Of a stretch of DNA of 64,000 nucleotides, positions 41,316-50,174 are shown one piece after another (position 1 is the stretch's first letter; the number at the start of each line of letters is the position of its first letter). Made by a program: the position numbers and the translations under genes. Origin of the DNA: Paenibacillus xylanexedens (GTDB taxonomy: Bacteria; Bacillota; Bacilli; Paenibacillales; Paenibacillaceae); assembly GCF_001908275.1 (NCBI RefSeq), contig NZ_CP018620.1, forward strand, positions 6,510,001 to 6,574,000. The letters run 5' to 3'. The notes under the pieces were generated by a model. That model saw nothing but the letters and a program-made list of their open reading frames with translations. It made no database searches and was not told the origin of the DNA.

Positions 41316-42296
41316 ATGGATACCTCTACACATTTTGTCATGGGGATTGGTCTAGCCGGTCTGGCTTATGTCGATCCTGTCGTCGCGGCGAGTCCCATGC
41401 TTGCAGCTGCGGTAATGGTTGGCACGATCGCCGGTTCCCAGGCCCCTGACATTGATACTGCGTTACGTCTCAAAAGCAATTCGCTTTACATTCGGAATCA
41501 TCGGGGCTTGTCACACTCTCTGCCATTTCTCCTGTTATGGGTTTTGCTCATCACCGGCGTCATTGCACTGATATTCCCTGGTGTCCCTATTGGACACGTT
41601 GCCACCTGGACCGCTGTGGCCGTAGGCTTTCACGTATTCACCGATCTGTTCAACACCTATGGAACCCAAGCCGCCCGGCCTTTTACGGAACGCTGGATCG
41701 CCTGGAACATCATTCATATTTTTGATCCGTTTCTATTCACTACACATGTCATAGCTATCCTGTTATGGGCCTTTGATCTGATCGCCCCTGCACCACTCTT
41801 CGTTACGTTGTATAGTTTGACCGGTTTATATTATATATGGCGAACGATTGCTCGTGCACAAGCGGTCAGAAAAGTTAGACGTCTCGACAACAGCCCAGAG
41901 CAGGCAAGATACATCGTCATTCCAACGATATCCTGGAACCGCTGGCATGTGGTTAAACGAGTTGAGGACGGCAGTTATGTGATCGGTAAAATGGATGGTT
42001 CTAATCTGGTATGGAGTCTGCACGCCTCGTCTTCTACTCATGCGGCCGTTGCTGCTTCACGCAAATCGCCGGAAGTCAGTGCCTTCCTCTATTTCACCTC
42101 CTATGCGGTGGCAGAGGTTGAAGAACTGCCTGCCGGTTACAAGGTCCGCTGGGCAGATGTACGTTATCGACACCGGAAACAATATCCATTTGTCGCTGTA
42201 ATTGTGATGGATCGGAATTTCGAAACGATTGATACGTATGTAGGCTGGTTAAGCGATGAGAAAATGGATAAAAAACTTTTATCTGCACGCCCTTGA
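41316..42296 (+). CDS. Membrane-bound metal-dependent hydrolase (YdjM/YfhP family)
   Basis: A 326-residue protein with about five membrane segments in the first 190 residues. Family ligands: MDTSTHFVMG (His at start), SQAPDID and NHRGLSHSL, then HVFTDLFNTYGT. These match the YdjM-type inner-membrane hydrolase family (PF04307). The C-terminal 130 residues form a soluble domain. Activity unproven; Bacillus YfhP is a relative. AAAGGAG lies seven bases before the ATG at 41316; the longer frame is unlikely. Confidence 0.87.
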   Translation: MDTSTHFVMGIGLAGLAYVDPVVAASPMLAAAVMVGTIAGSQAPDIDTALRLKSNSLYIRNHRGLSHSLPFLLLWVLLITGVIALIFPGVPIGHVATWTAVAVGFHVFTDLFNTYGTQAARPFTERWIAWNIIHIFDPFLFTTHVIAILLWAFDLIAPAPLFVTLYSLTGLYYIWRTIARAQAVRKVRRLDNSPEQARYIVIPTISWNRWHVVKRVEDGSYVIGKMDGSNLVWSLHASSSTHAAVAASRKSPEVSAFLYFTSYAVAEVEELPAGYKVRWADVRYRHRKQYPFVAVIVMDRNFETIDTYVGWLSDEKMDKKLLSARP

Positions 42297-42344
42297 CGAA
42301 GTGAGCATGGCAAGGCACAATCAGACATAGGAACTGATACGCGA

Positions 42345-42380
42345 GAAAGCCCGGAGCGTTTCCGCTCCGGGCTTTCCGTT
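42345..42380. terminator. Bidirectional terminator
   Basis: AAAGCCCGGAGC-GTTTCC-GCTCCGGGCTTT between the YdjM-type gene and the SASP gene. Confidence 0.85.
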
Positions 42381-42412
42381 TATCCTGTTTTGTTGCTGTT
42401 GGTTAAAATAAA

Positions 42413-42631
42413 TTATTTGCCAGACCCAGCCAGAGACTGCTCAGCGATTTGTACCAGACGTTTGGTGATATATCCACCCAAAGATCCTGTTTCACGGGAA
42501 GTGTAGTTACCATAGTAACCGTCTTGTGGGATAGTTACACCCAGTTCCTGTGCAGCCTCGATTTTCAATTGTTGCAGTGCTGAATTTGCCTGAGGTACCA
42601 CCAAGTTGTTAGAACGAGATCCTTGAGCCAT
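42413..42631 (-). CDS. Alpha/beta-type small acid-soluble spore protein (1)
   Basis: A 72-residue DNA-binding protein of the spore core; it coats and protects DNA and is cut by GPR protease at germination. The sequence has the two conserved blocks: QLKIEAAQELGV, which contains the GPR cleavage site between Glu and Ala/Ile-type residues, and GSLGGYITKRLVQIAEQ. Highly similar to the second SASP gene at 45829 over nearly its whole length. GGGAG precedes the ATG. Expected to be transcribed in the forespore. Confidence 0.95.
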   Translation of the reverse strand: MAQGSRSNNLVVPQANSALQQLKIEAAQELGVTIPQDGYYGNYTSRETGSLGGYITKRLVQIAEQSLAGSGK

Positions 42632-42751
42632 ATTTATAATCTCCCTTCAATCTGTGTCTGTAATGTAATTGCAAGCTTGCAAGATTATTATGGCTCGTAG
42701 GCTACAGGTTATACGGAGTTTTACTAAATTTGTAGATGGAGGTTTTTCCCA

Positions 42752-42952
42752 ATGAGTAAAGGCTTGTCTTTATGGTTCGCATTCTCTTCGATTATCTTGT
42801 TAACGGTTTCAGCAATTATGATCTCTTACTCCGGTTGGTTTGCTGCACTACTGTTTGTCCTGTCCATTGCCAACATTGGCTGGGGATTTGTGATTCGTGC
42901 CAAAAAAGAACGTCAGGAAGTTCGCTCGGCTGCTTCAGAGCCCACTTCTTGA
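42752..42952 (+). CDS. Small two-helix membrane protein
   Basis: A 66-residue protein with two membrane segments (residues 6-24 and 29-47) and a charged tail (RAKKERQEVRSAAS). GATGGAGG precedes the ATG. Followed by a bidirectional terminator. Family and function unknown; small helical hairpins of this kind are common in Paenibacillus. Confidence 0.7.
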   Translation: MSKGLSLWFAFSSIILLTVSAIMISYSGWFAALLFVLSIANIGWGFVIRAKKERQEVRSAASEPTS

Positions 42953-42989
42953 GCAGGTCATTTGATAGTTCAATAATGAACGCACAAAT

Positions 42990-43024
42990 AAAGAGGAGTC
43001 CTTCAATAGGGCTCCTCTTTATTT
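42990..43024. terminator. Bidirectional terminator before trpS
   Basis: AAAGAGGAGTCC...GGGCTCCTCTTT, serving the small plus-strand gene and trpS. Confidence 0.85.
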
Positions 43025-43067
43025 GTGTTAACTATTCATTGCATGAAATGAAGATCTTTGTTCAGGA

Positions 43068-44060
43068 CTACTGTTTACGTCTCGGAACAAATCCCATACG
43101 TTCTTTAACTGCATCCAACGTTTGAGCAGCAACTTCTTCTGCACGACGGGCTGACGTATCCAGAACATCCGCCAATTCGCCAGACTCACGAATCTCATTA
43201 TATCGTTGTTGCAGCGGTTCAATCACAGATACAACCACTTCAGCCAGTTCCTTTTTGAACGGACCATACATCTTGCCTTCATAACGCTCAGCTACTTCCT
43301 TAAGCGTCATACCTGCACATTCAGCATAAATACTCATCAGATTGCTGACTTCCGGTTTGTTTGCCGGATCATATACGACTTCACGTCCCGAATCTGTAGT
43401 GGCACGGCTGATTTTTTTGCGAATCACATCCGGCGGATCCAGCAGGGCAATATAGCTGCCAGCGTTAGGGTTACTTTTGCTCATTTTCGAAGAGGCATCA
43501 TCAAGTGACATTACCCGTGCACCCACCTGCGGAATATACGGATCTGGAATGGTGAAGTACTCCCCATAACGGTGGTTAAAACGTCCTGCCAGATCACGTG
43601 TCAGTTCCAGATGCTGCTTCTGGTCCTCACCTACGGGAACAAGGTCAGCATTGTATAACAAAATATCAGCCGCCATTAATGATGGATACACAAACAGTCC
43701 GGCACCAACGGAATCTTTACCGGATGATTTATCCTTAAACTGAGTCATGCGTTCAAGCTCACCCATGGAGGTCAGCGTTGTCATCAACCAGCCCAATTCC
43801 GCGTGCTGCGGTACATGGGATTGCAGAAATACGTTAGATTTCGACGGATCAATACCTGCTGCAATAAACAGTGCGGCTACCGCTTCAGACTGTTCACGCA
43901 ATGCTGCTGGCTCCTGAGCCACGGTGATGGCATGAAGATCAACCACCATGAAATGACATTGATAGTCATGCTGGAGTTTTACAAAATTTTTGATTGCACC
44001 AATATAGTTGCCCAATGTGAGCTTACCGCTTGGCTGAATACCTGAAAGTACTGTTTTCAT
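43068..44060 (-). CDS. trpS: Tryptophanyl-tRNA synthetase
   Basis: Charges tRNA-Trp with tryptophan. 330 residues, class I synthetase fold: HIGH-type motif in GIQPSGKLTLGNYIG, catalytic loop KMSKS in SSKMSKSNPNA. The ATG at 44060 (MKTVLSG) is the family start; a longer frame running into the leader is not real. The gene is preceded by a complete T-box leader, so it is induced by uncharged tRNA-Trp. Confidence 0.97.
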   Translation of the reverse strand: MKTVLSGIQPSGKLTLGNYIGAIKNFVKLQHDYQCHFMVVDLHAITVAQEPAALREQSEAVAALFIAAGIDPSKSNVFLQSHVPQHAELGWLMTTLTSMGELERMTQFKDKSSGKDSVGAGLFVYPSLMAADILLYNADLVPVGEDQKQHLELTRDLAGRFNHRYGEYFTIPDPYIPQVGARVMSLDDASSKMSKSNPNAGSYIALLDPPDVIRKKISRATTDSGREVVYDPANKPEVSNLMSIYAECAGMTLKEVAERYEGKMYGPFKKELAEVVVSVIEPLQQRYNEIRESGELADVLDTSARRAEEVAAQTLDAVKERMGFVPRRKQ

Positions 44061-44107
44061 TACACATAACGCCTCCCTGATTGTATATAAAAAACTCCTG
44101 CCATTCT

Positions 44108-44420
44108 CTGCGAACGCAAAAAGGCCCCACATCCGCAAGGGACGTGAGACCGTGGTGCCACCCTTATTCGCTTTTCTTCGATTGCTCCTGACCCTGAAAT
44201 CAAGTCAAGCTGAAGAAATGCCTTCATTGTTCCGTAACGTGGATTATACGGCAGACTCTAGTGGGGCAAGCCCATCTCTGGCTTAGCCTGTTCAAACCTA
44301 CACTCAAGGGTCCATTCGGTAAAGAGCTCACACCGGTTCACATCAACCACCGGCTTTCTGGAGAGGATTCTCTTGGCCTACTTATCCCTGTCATCGATTT
44401 CATGTCATTTAATTCTAATA
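44108..44420 (-). promoter_or_regulatory. T-box leader of trpS
   Basis: On the minus strand the T-box sequence AAGGGTGGCACCACGG (44150-44167) is followed by the terminator pairing GGTCTCACGTCC / GGATGTGGGGCC and TTTTT. Upstream are the Stem I segments (GGATAAGTAGGCC, AGAGAATCC) and a GGTTGATGTGAACC hairpin. A TGG triplet in GAATGGACCC (44312-44314) is the likely Trp specifier codon. Confidence 0.92.
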
Positions 44421-44648
44421 AATGCTTTCAGAGTTCCATCTTAATGCGCACAGGCATGAATGTCAAAATGAGTTGAACTTTTTTACCCGAGACATCAAAA
44501 TCTGTTATGATGGAATTGCTTATCCTGTTGCCTGCTTCACACGAAATAGCGCAGGAAATCGCTGGCATGTACACAACGACACGCCTGCAGCAGTAGCTTC
44601 ATCACAACTGCTTGCAGACAGATTTCAAGTGGGAAAAGGAGCATCGAT
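44421..44648. other. Divergent region between trpS leader and epimerase gene
   Basis: Probable promoters of both units. A 76-codon plus-strand frame from 44422 ends in the epimerase start but has no ribosome site and reads unlike a protein; it is not annotated. Confidence 0.4.
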
Positions 44649-45623
44649 ATGAAACAAGTGACCAAAGGCCAATGGAATGGTTACGACACGTATATCCTAC
44701 ATAGCCGTGAATTGGAAATCACCCTGCTGCCGCGTCTTGGAAATAATATTATTTCTATTCGCGATTTAGTGCAGGACAGAGATGTCGTCCGCCGTCCGGA
44801 TGAAGACGATCTTGCCTTTTATCTGCAGAAGCCGTACCATTTTGGCGTTCCTCTCCTGATTCCACCAGGGCGCATTCATCGTGGACAATTCGAATATGAA
44901 GGCGTTCGTTACCAGTTTGATCAGAACACGGCGAATGACAACCATATTCACGGTCTCCACCGTACCCAATCCTGGTGTGTCAGTGACATTGAGGAAGATG
45001 AAGACGGCTGTGCAATTACGACTGAATTACTGACCGAAAATGAAGAGCATTGGATGGCCCAATTCCCGATTCCCCTAAAACTTGAGATGACGTTCAGTCT
45101 GCAAAACGCTGTATTTAGCCAGCGTCTGCGAGTCACCAATCTGAGCTCAACACCTGCTCCTTTTGGGATGGGATATCATACATGGTTTTTGTTAGACGGC
45201 AAACCTGCCGACTGGACACTGCAACTGCCTGTTTCCGGAATATACGGACAGAATGAAGAACAACTACCGACAGGTGAATTGGAATCCCTGGGTGAATGGT
45301 CTGCTCTGAACGAAGGCATCAATTTGCAGAGACGTAACTGGGATACCCTGTTGAAAGCTACCGAAGGTGAACCGGCTACGGCTTACTTACGCAGGCAAGA
45401 TGGGTATACATTGAAATATTCAGCAGATGAAGCATTTTTCAAACATTGGGTTCTCTTTACCAAAGGTGAATCCGATCAGTTCTTGTGCATTGAACCGTAC
45501 ACTTGGCTCCCGGATGCACCTAATTTGGCTTTATCGGATGAACAAACCGGGTTGATTCGCTTGGAACCGGAACAGCCTGTTGAGTTATTTACACGTATTG
45601 AGGTTATACCTCCCACAGACTAA
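44649..45623 (+). CDS. Aldose 1-epimerase family protein
   Basis: A 324-residue beta-sandwich enzyme of the galactose mutarotase superfamily, which interconverts anomers of aldoses. His residues in HIHGLHR (near residue 99) and GYHTWF (near 177) fit the two catalytic His, and a late Glu in CIEPYTW the base. The group is divergent from GalM; the real substrate may be another sugar or sugar phosphate. GAAAAGGAG precedes the ATG. Single gene with a strong terminator. Confidence 0.88.
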   Translation: MKQVTKGQWNGYDTYILHSRELEITLLPRLGNNIISIRDLVQDRDVVRRPDEDDLAFYLQKPYHFGVPLLIPPGRIHRGQFEYEGVRYQFDQNTANDNHIHGLHRTQSWCVSDIEEDEDGCAITTELLTENEEHWMAQFPIPLKLEMTFSLQNAVFSQRLRVTNLSSTPAPFGMGYHTWFLLDGKPADWTLQLPVSGIYGQNEEQLPTGELESLGEWSALNEGINLQRRNWDTLLKATEGEPATAYLRRQDGYTLKYSADEAFFKHWVLFTKGESDQFLCIEPYTWLPDAPNLALSDEQTGLIRLEPEQPVELFTRIEVIPPTD

Positions 45624-45690
45624 GCGAGCTGATCATTCTCTATTTTGCTTTTACGCATATCACCCTCTATTTTGATATCCAAATACAACT

Positions 45691-45719
45691 TGCCGACCCG
45701 CATTGGGTCGGCTTTTTTA
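45691..45719 (+). terminator. Terminator of the epimerase gene
   Basis: GCCGACCC-GCATT-GGGTCGGC followed by TTTTTT. Confidence 0.9.
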
Positions 45720-45828
45720 TGTGTCCTGCGCACTGATAGTTATCCATATTTTCCCTTACGCCATATCATGTATATTTCCGTATTCTCTAACCATACTAAC
45801 ATCACCAACCCATAAGGAGGTGACACAT

Positions 45829-46062
45829 ATGTACGGAAGTCAAAACCAAGGTAGCGGTAGCCGCTCCAACAACCTGGTCGTTCCCCAAGCAACAGCAGCA
45901 TTGCAACAATTGAAAATTGAAGCTGCTCAAGAGCTGGGTGTAACTATTCCACAAGATGGTTACTACGGTAACTATACTTCCCGTGAGACAGGTTCTCTGG
46001 GTGGATACATCACTAAACGTCTGGTGCAAATCGCTGAGCAGCAATTATCGGGTCGTTCGTAA
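45829..46062 (+). CDS. Alpha/beta-type small acid-soluble spore protein (2)
   Basis: A 77-residue spore DNA-binding protein. From SRSNNLVVPQA onward it is almost identical to the SASP at 42413, with a different short N-terminus (MYGSQNQGSG). Same GPR site region and C-terminal ITKRLVQIAEQ. AAGGAGGTG lies before the ATG at 45829; the longer upstream frame is not coding. Opposite strand to its paralogue, 3.2 kb apart. Followed by a hairpin at 46103. Confidence 0.95.
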   Translation: MYGSQNQGSGSRSNNLVVPQATAALQQLKIEAAQELGVTIPQDGYYGNYTSRETGSLGGYITKRLVQIAEQQLSGRS

Positions 46063-46102
46063 GCTCGTAATTATTGCTTGAGCCTAAGCAGAATCCAAAA
46101 GT

Positions 46103-46134
46103 AAAAGCGGCCTTCTTCGGAAGTGCCGCTTTCT
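46103..46134 (+). terminator. Terminator after SASP 2
   Basis: AAAGCGGC...GCCGCTTT with a moderately T-rich end (CTCTTG). Confidence 0.7.
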
Positions 46135-46147
46135 CTTGTGCAACTAA

Positions 46148-46558
46148 TTAGGAGGTCGACTCCATATCTGAATCCTTGTATGTATTGGTTCTAGGGTAAC
46201 GAATCATCAGGCTCGCCATATTGTAATTAGACTCCATCGTTGCATCTACCAAAATCATACCTTGTCTTACTGTGAAGTCGTACGATATTTCGCCATGTGT
46301 CCAATTACGTTTGAATTTCAACGTCTCCAGTGCCATTGCCCGGAAAGAAGTTCTCTGGGTTTCGTTTAGCCCTCCTTCCTCCACATCCATCTGCCCATCT
46401 CGTCCAGCTATCGGATTATGTCGAATACCGAATTTCCCAATTACGTTGTTTCGTATTTGCACAAAAACTACCCCTGAATCTAACCCTGATAACTCATGAT
46501 CAAGTTCTTTGAATACCAGATCCAACTGTCTCGCTAATGAAAGCTCATCAATTTTCAT
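46148..46558 (-). CDS. Hypothetical cytosolic protein
   Basis: A 136-residue protein without signal or membrane segments. An N-terminal helix (ELSLARQLDLVFKELDHEL) precedes a beta-rich part with VVFVQIRNNVIGKFGIRHNP and THGEISYDFTVRQGMILVD. AAGGAGAG precedes the ATG. I do not recognise the family. Single gene between a SASP gene and pepF. Confidence 0.7.
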   Translation of the reverse strand: MKIDELSLARQLDLVFKELDHELSGLDSGVVFVQIRNNVIGKFGIRHNPIAGRDGQMDVEEGGLNETQRTSFRAMALETLKFKRNWTHGEISYDFTVRQGMILVDATMESNYNMASLMIRYPRTNTYKDSDMESTS

Positions 46559-46770
46559 ATTAACACTCTCCTTATATGCTTATAGTCCTATACAGCAAGG
46601 ACTTACGACTCATTATATGACATCATATGTGCTCATTCAACAAAGAACGGCAAAGTTGGGTATTTCTAACTATGATTTGCACAATTAATTGCCATTTCAC
46701 TTCCTTAAACTGAGCTTTTTCACTTAATTACGACAAAATCTTCGAGAATCAAAAAATGAGGATTCTGTAC

Positions 46771-46820
46771 AAAAAAAGGCTGCAATCCTGTGTCTGTTAA
46801 CACGGAATTGCAGCCTTTTC
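46771..46820. terminator. Bidirectional terminator
   Basis: AAAAGGCTGCAATCC...GGAATTGCAGCCTTTT, at the 3' end of pepF. Confidence 0.85.
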
Positions 46821-46847
46821 ATGTATATTCAACCTATTCTATTCAAC

Positions 46848-48647
46848 CTATTTTTCGGTTGCTGTCATCTGCAGAAACTGCTCAATATCGGCAATAACCA
46901 AGTCCGCAGCATTTTGCCAGAATTCCGGTTGTGTCAGGTCCGTACCCAGATGTTTCTGAGCAAGTTCTTCAACCGTCATACGCCCTGTATCCCGCAACAA
47001 ATCATCGTATTTATCTGCAAATGCCGTTCCTTCTTGCTGTGCTCTCGCATAGATTCCCGCACTGAACATATAACCGAACGTGTATGGGAAATTATAGAAT
47101 GGCACACCAGTCAGATAGAAATGCAGTTTGGATGCCCAGAAATGAGGATGATCTGATGCAAGTACACCGCAGAATGCTTCCTGCTGGGCCTCCACCATTA
47201 ATTTGGATAATTCATCCGCGTTGACCAAGCCTTTTTTGCGTTGTTCATAGAAACGATTCTCAAACAGGAAACGGGCATGGATGTTCATAAAGAAAGCCAC
47301 ACTTCGCTGTATCTTGTCTTCCAGCAAAGCCAGCTTCTCTTGCTCATCTGTTGCCGCCTGCACCAGGGCATCTGCTACAATCAGTTCAGCAAACGTGGAC
47401 GCTGTCTCAGCCACATTCATCGCATAACGTTGATTCAATGCAGGCAACTCTTCCATAATGTGCTGATGATATCCATGCCCAAGTTCATGCGCAAGAGTCG
47501 ACACATTAGATGGTGTCCCGGAGAAGGTCATGAAAATCCGGGTTGCTTTGCTAAGTGGCAAAGACGTACAGAATCCGCCTGGACGTTTGCCAGGACGATC
47601 TTCTGCTTCGATCCAGCGTTTCTCAAAAGCCATCTCTGCAAACGAGGAAAGTTTAGGACTGAACTTGGCAAACTGTTCAACAATATTGATGGCTGCCTCA
47701 TCGTAAGTGATTTTGCCACTTGATTTACCTACAGGTGCATCTACGTCGCTCCAGCTGAGCTTGTCTACCCCCAGCAGTTCTGCCTTGCGCTCCAGATATT
47801 GAACAAGTGCAGGTTTGGCACCATTAATCACATCCCACATCGTATCCAATGTCTGACGTGACATCCGGTTGATGGCCAGAGGTTCTTTGAGGATATCATC
47901 CCAGCCACGTTTCTCATATAACTTCAGACGGAATCCCGCGAGGTGATTCAGCGTGTCAGCACAGAAATCTTCGACATCAGTCCAAGCTTGCTCCCAGTTT
48001 GCGAATACCGTCTCGCGTACATTCCGATCACTATCGCTCAGCTTGTTGGCAGCCTGTCCTGCGGAGAGCATCACCGTTTCCCCATCTTGCTCAAATGGAA
48101 TGTTCACCTTGCTGACAATGGTGTTATAGAATTTGCCCCAACCATGGTAACCATCCACACCCAGATCCAGTGCAAGGCCTTCCAGTTCAGGCGACAGCTT
48201 CTCACGAGCCAGCGTGCGACTCTCGTTCAGTACAAATGCCAGCGGCTGAATATCTTCCCGAGCAATCCAAGCGTCCCACACCGAATCCGATGTCTGACTG
48301 AGTGTATTATCAAACTTCGATTTGCTGCCGTTCAGCATCGCACCAAGGGAACTGATAGCGCCTTGAAGCTGCGTTGCCTTTTTGTCCTTCTGGTTTTGCG
48401 ATGAGAGGCAGGATACAAACGCAGATCCTTCCGATATGCGGATATAACAGCTTTGCAGCAGTTCCAAAATCGGATCAAAAGCTGCCGTCTCTTCTAATGA
48501 AGTCGGTGCAGCTGTTTCGTTCAACAGATGTTGCAGTTTACGAACATCCTCTTCCAGTTCAATCAGATACGCAGCAAATGTCTCGGAGGAAGAACCTCCA
48601 CTAAAAATGGACTCCAGATCCCATACGGGGTGTAATGGCGTTTTCAT
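46848..48647 (-). CDS. pepF: M3 family oligoendopeptidase F
   Basis: A cytosolic zinc metallopeptidase of 599 residues that degrades oligopeptides. The zinc site HELGH lies at residues 387-391 (TLAHELGHGYHQHI), with a downstream Glu in VAETASTFAE about 25 residues later as third ligand, the M3 arrangement. N-terminal helical cap domain as in PepF. A GAGAGGTG site precedes the ATG. Single gene. Length normal for the family. Confidence 0.95.
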   Translation of the reverse strand: MKTPLHPVWDLESIFSGGSSSETFAAYLIELEEDVRKLQHLLNETAAPTSLEETAAFDPILELLQSCYIRISEGSAFVSCLSSQNQKDKKATQLQGAISSLGAMLNGSKSKFDNTLSQTSDSVWDAWIAREDIQPLAFVLNESRTLAREKLSPELEGLALDLGVDGYHGWGKFYNTIVSKVNIPFEQDGETVMLSAGQAANKLSDSDRNVRETVFANWEQAWTDVEDFCADTLNHLAGFRLKLYEKRGWDDILKEPLAINRMSRQTLDTMWDVINGAKPALVQYLERKAELLGVDKLSWSDVDAPVGKSSGKITYDEAAINIVEQFAKFSPKLSSFAEMAFEKRWIEAEDRPGKRPGGFCTSLPLSKATRIFMTFSGTPSNVSTLAHELGHGYHQHIMEELPALNQRYAMNVAETASTFAELIVADALVQAATDEQEKLALLEDKIQRSVAFFMNIHARFLFENRFYEQRKKGLVNADELSKLMVEAQQEAFCGVLASDHPHFWASKLHFYLTGVPFYNFPYTFGYMFSAGIYARAQQEGTAFADKYDDLLRDTGRMTVEELAQKHLGTDLTQPEFWQNAADLVIADIEQFLQMTATEK

Positions 48648-48749
48648 TTAATAAGGCACCTCTCTCTATAAATTGGATGGTTAGGATTGAATTAAAAACT
48701 GGTTTTATGCGTGCCATATCTCTATACTAGAGAAATAGCTACAGAGGTT

Positions 48750-48953
48750 GTTCAAAAAGTCCACTTTTGATTACGAATCATGCCTAACGGCATCATCAGC
48801 ATCGAATATGAAATTCAGCCGAAATAAGCGGATGCTTACGAAGGTTGTTTCCTTTGGAAACAATGTAGTTGCTCACGTAGTTTGCCTACGCTCCGCTACT
48901 CCATTTCTAGCTTCATTCCATCTTCTCGGTACTGAAAACCAGACTTTTTGAAC
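48750..48953 (-). repeat. GTTCAAAAAG-ended dispersed repeat, copy 2
   Basis: 204 bases bounded by GTTCAAAAAG and CTTTTTGAAC. It matches the reverse complement of copy 1 (11685-11850) across most of its length but has about 40 extra bases in the middle. Ends 33 bases before the yycC start. Confidence 0.85.
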
Positions 48954-48986
48954 ATGTATTCATAGTAACTTTCAGGAGGTAAACGT

Positions 48987-49157
48987 ATGAAACCTTTACA
49001 AGTATCGGCTGATACAGCCGTCAAATTAGCAGAATCCCTGGGCGTACCTTTGGAGCACCTGATGCACATGCCCCAACATATCCTGATGCAGAAGATTGCG
49101 GAACTCGCCAAACAAGAAACCTCCAAACCTTCCGCACCAGAAGGCGAACAAGAATGA
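48987..49157 (+). CDS. yycC: YycC family protein
   Basis: A 56-residue protein. MKPLQVSADTAVKLAESLGV then PLEHLMHMPQHILMQKIAEL match the YycC family signature, including the MHMPQHIL segment. Function unknown. CAGGAGGT lies seven bases before the ATG. Its TGA overlaps the ATG of the next gene by four bases, implying coupled translation. It sits directly downstream of a dispersed repeat that may carry or displace its promoter. Confidence 0.85.
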   Translation: MKPLQVSADTAVKLAESLGVPLEHLMHMPQHILMQKIAELAKQETSKPSAPEGEQE

Positions 49158-49387
49158 TTCCGTTTGAGAACAGCTGGCCTTACGATATTGTGATGGGAGA
49201 CATCTATGTACAGCAATGTCCCTACTGTCATGCAAGCAACGTGCTGCTCCCCCTCAAACCCAAAGAGCTTGTGCTCATTCGCGAAGGCAAAAAGAAATTA
49301 CTGGTCTTTCCCTGCTGTAATACAAGCATGACCGTGATCGACAACGACAGTGACTATTTGTTATCCAGCCGTCCTGTCCGTAACTAA
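49154..49387 (+). CDS. Small zinc-ribbon-like protein
   Basis: A 77-residue cytosolic protein with CPYC near residue 22 and a later Cys-Cys (FPCCNTS) near residue 54, a plausible Cys4 zinc site. The sequence between is basic (REGKKKLLVF). Coupled to yycC by ATGA overlap. I do not recognise the family; nucleic-acid or protein binding is a guess. Confidence 0.7.
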   Translation: MIPFENSWPYDIVMGDIYVQQCPYCHASNVLLPLKPKELVLIREGKKKLLVFPCCNTSMTVIDNDSDYLLSSRPVRN

Positions 49388-49399
49388 TGTAAAATCAAC

Positions 49400-50131
49400 C
49401 TAGAGGGGGCTGCGCTTTGCAGCCTCTTTGTCTGTTTCCAGCATCTCTTCAGGGAGTTCCAACTTACTTGAAATCATCTGCTCACGCAGCACGGCCCACT
49501 GTTCCCTTGAAGCACGAATCATGGCCGCATCTGTGATCCGCTTGTCATGAATGACCTTGCTGAACCATTGCACTGCTTCATTAAACCGTCCTACCCTGCG
49601 GTTCAATTCCCCGAGCAAATACAATAGTTTCGCTTCATTGCCACCCGTTCCTTCACGTTCGAACACCTTCACATAGGCTTCCAGGCTAAATTCAAGAAAA
49701 CGATGTTCCTGTGTATGGTCCTCCATATAACGATACAACCAAGCTATATGATGCAACAGACCAGCAACGACACGATCTTTCTCCCGGATAACCTGTGCGC
49801 ACAGCAAGGCAAGCTTGTACGTTGCCAAAGCCTGTTCCAGTGTTCGTGCTCCGCTATAATCACGTTTTACCCAGCGATTACCGACCTGTTCCTTAAAAGC
49901 CTTGCGCTGAGCATCATTCAAATGCTCCGTTGCGTTCTCCGTCGAGGCAAACCCGCACTGCGGACAGATGCGAACCACATAAAAATCTGGATTCTCCAGC
50001 TTGTAGTACGCACAAAAATCCGAATCCGTCCGGTAGGGCCTTTTCAAACTCGGTCTTACCCGTGAGGTTTCATACTCGGTTTCGCAATAATGACAGGTCA
50101 CTTTCACCTTATACAGCGGCTCTAATTCCAA
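49400..50131 (-). CDS. DUF2225 family protein
   Basis: A 243-residue cytosolic protein. Two N-terminal CxxC pairs (CHYC near residue 13 and CPQC near 57) form a likely zinc site, followed by a helical TPR-like region (residues 90-220). This is the DUF2225 pattern (PF09986). Function unknown. It starts at a TTG with GGAAGAGA upstream. Convergent with the zinc-ribbon-like gene. Confidence 0.88.
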   Translation of the reverse strand: MELEPLYKVKVTCHYCETEYETSRVRPSLKRPYRTDSDFCAYYKLENPDFYVVRICPQCGFASTENATEHLNDAQRKAFKEQVGNRWVKRDYSGARTLEQALATYKLALLCAQVIREKDRVVAGLLHHIAWLYRYMEDHTQEHRFLEFSLEAYVKVFEREGTGGNEAKLLYLLGELNRRVGRFNEAVQWFSKVIHDKRITDAAMIRASREQWAVLREQMISSKLELPEEMLETDKEAAKRSPL

Positions 50132-50174
50132 TCTCTTCCATCCCTCTCCCGTACGCTTGTAATCATATTCGGAT

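Noticed and set aside
44422..44652. 76-codon frame ending at the epimerase start (ATGA overlap)
   Set aside because: Lies in the promoter region next to the T-box leader; no ribosome site and unlikely composition.
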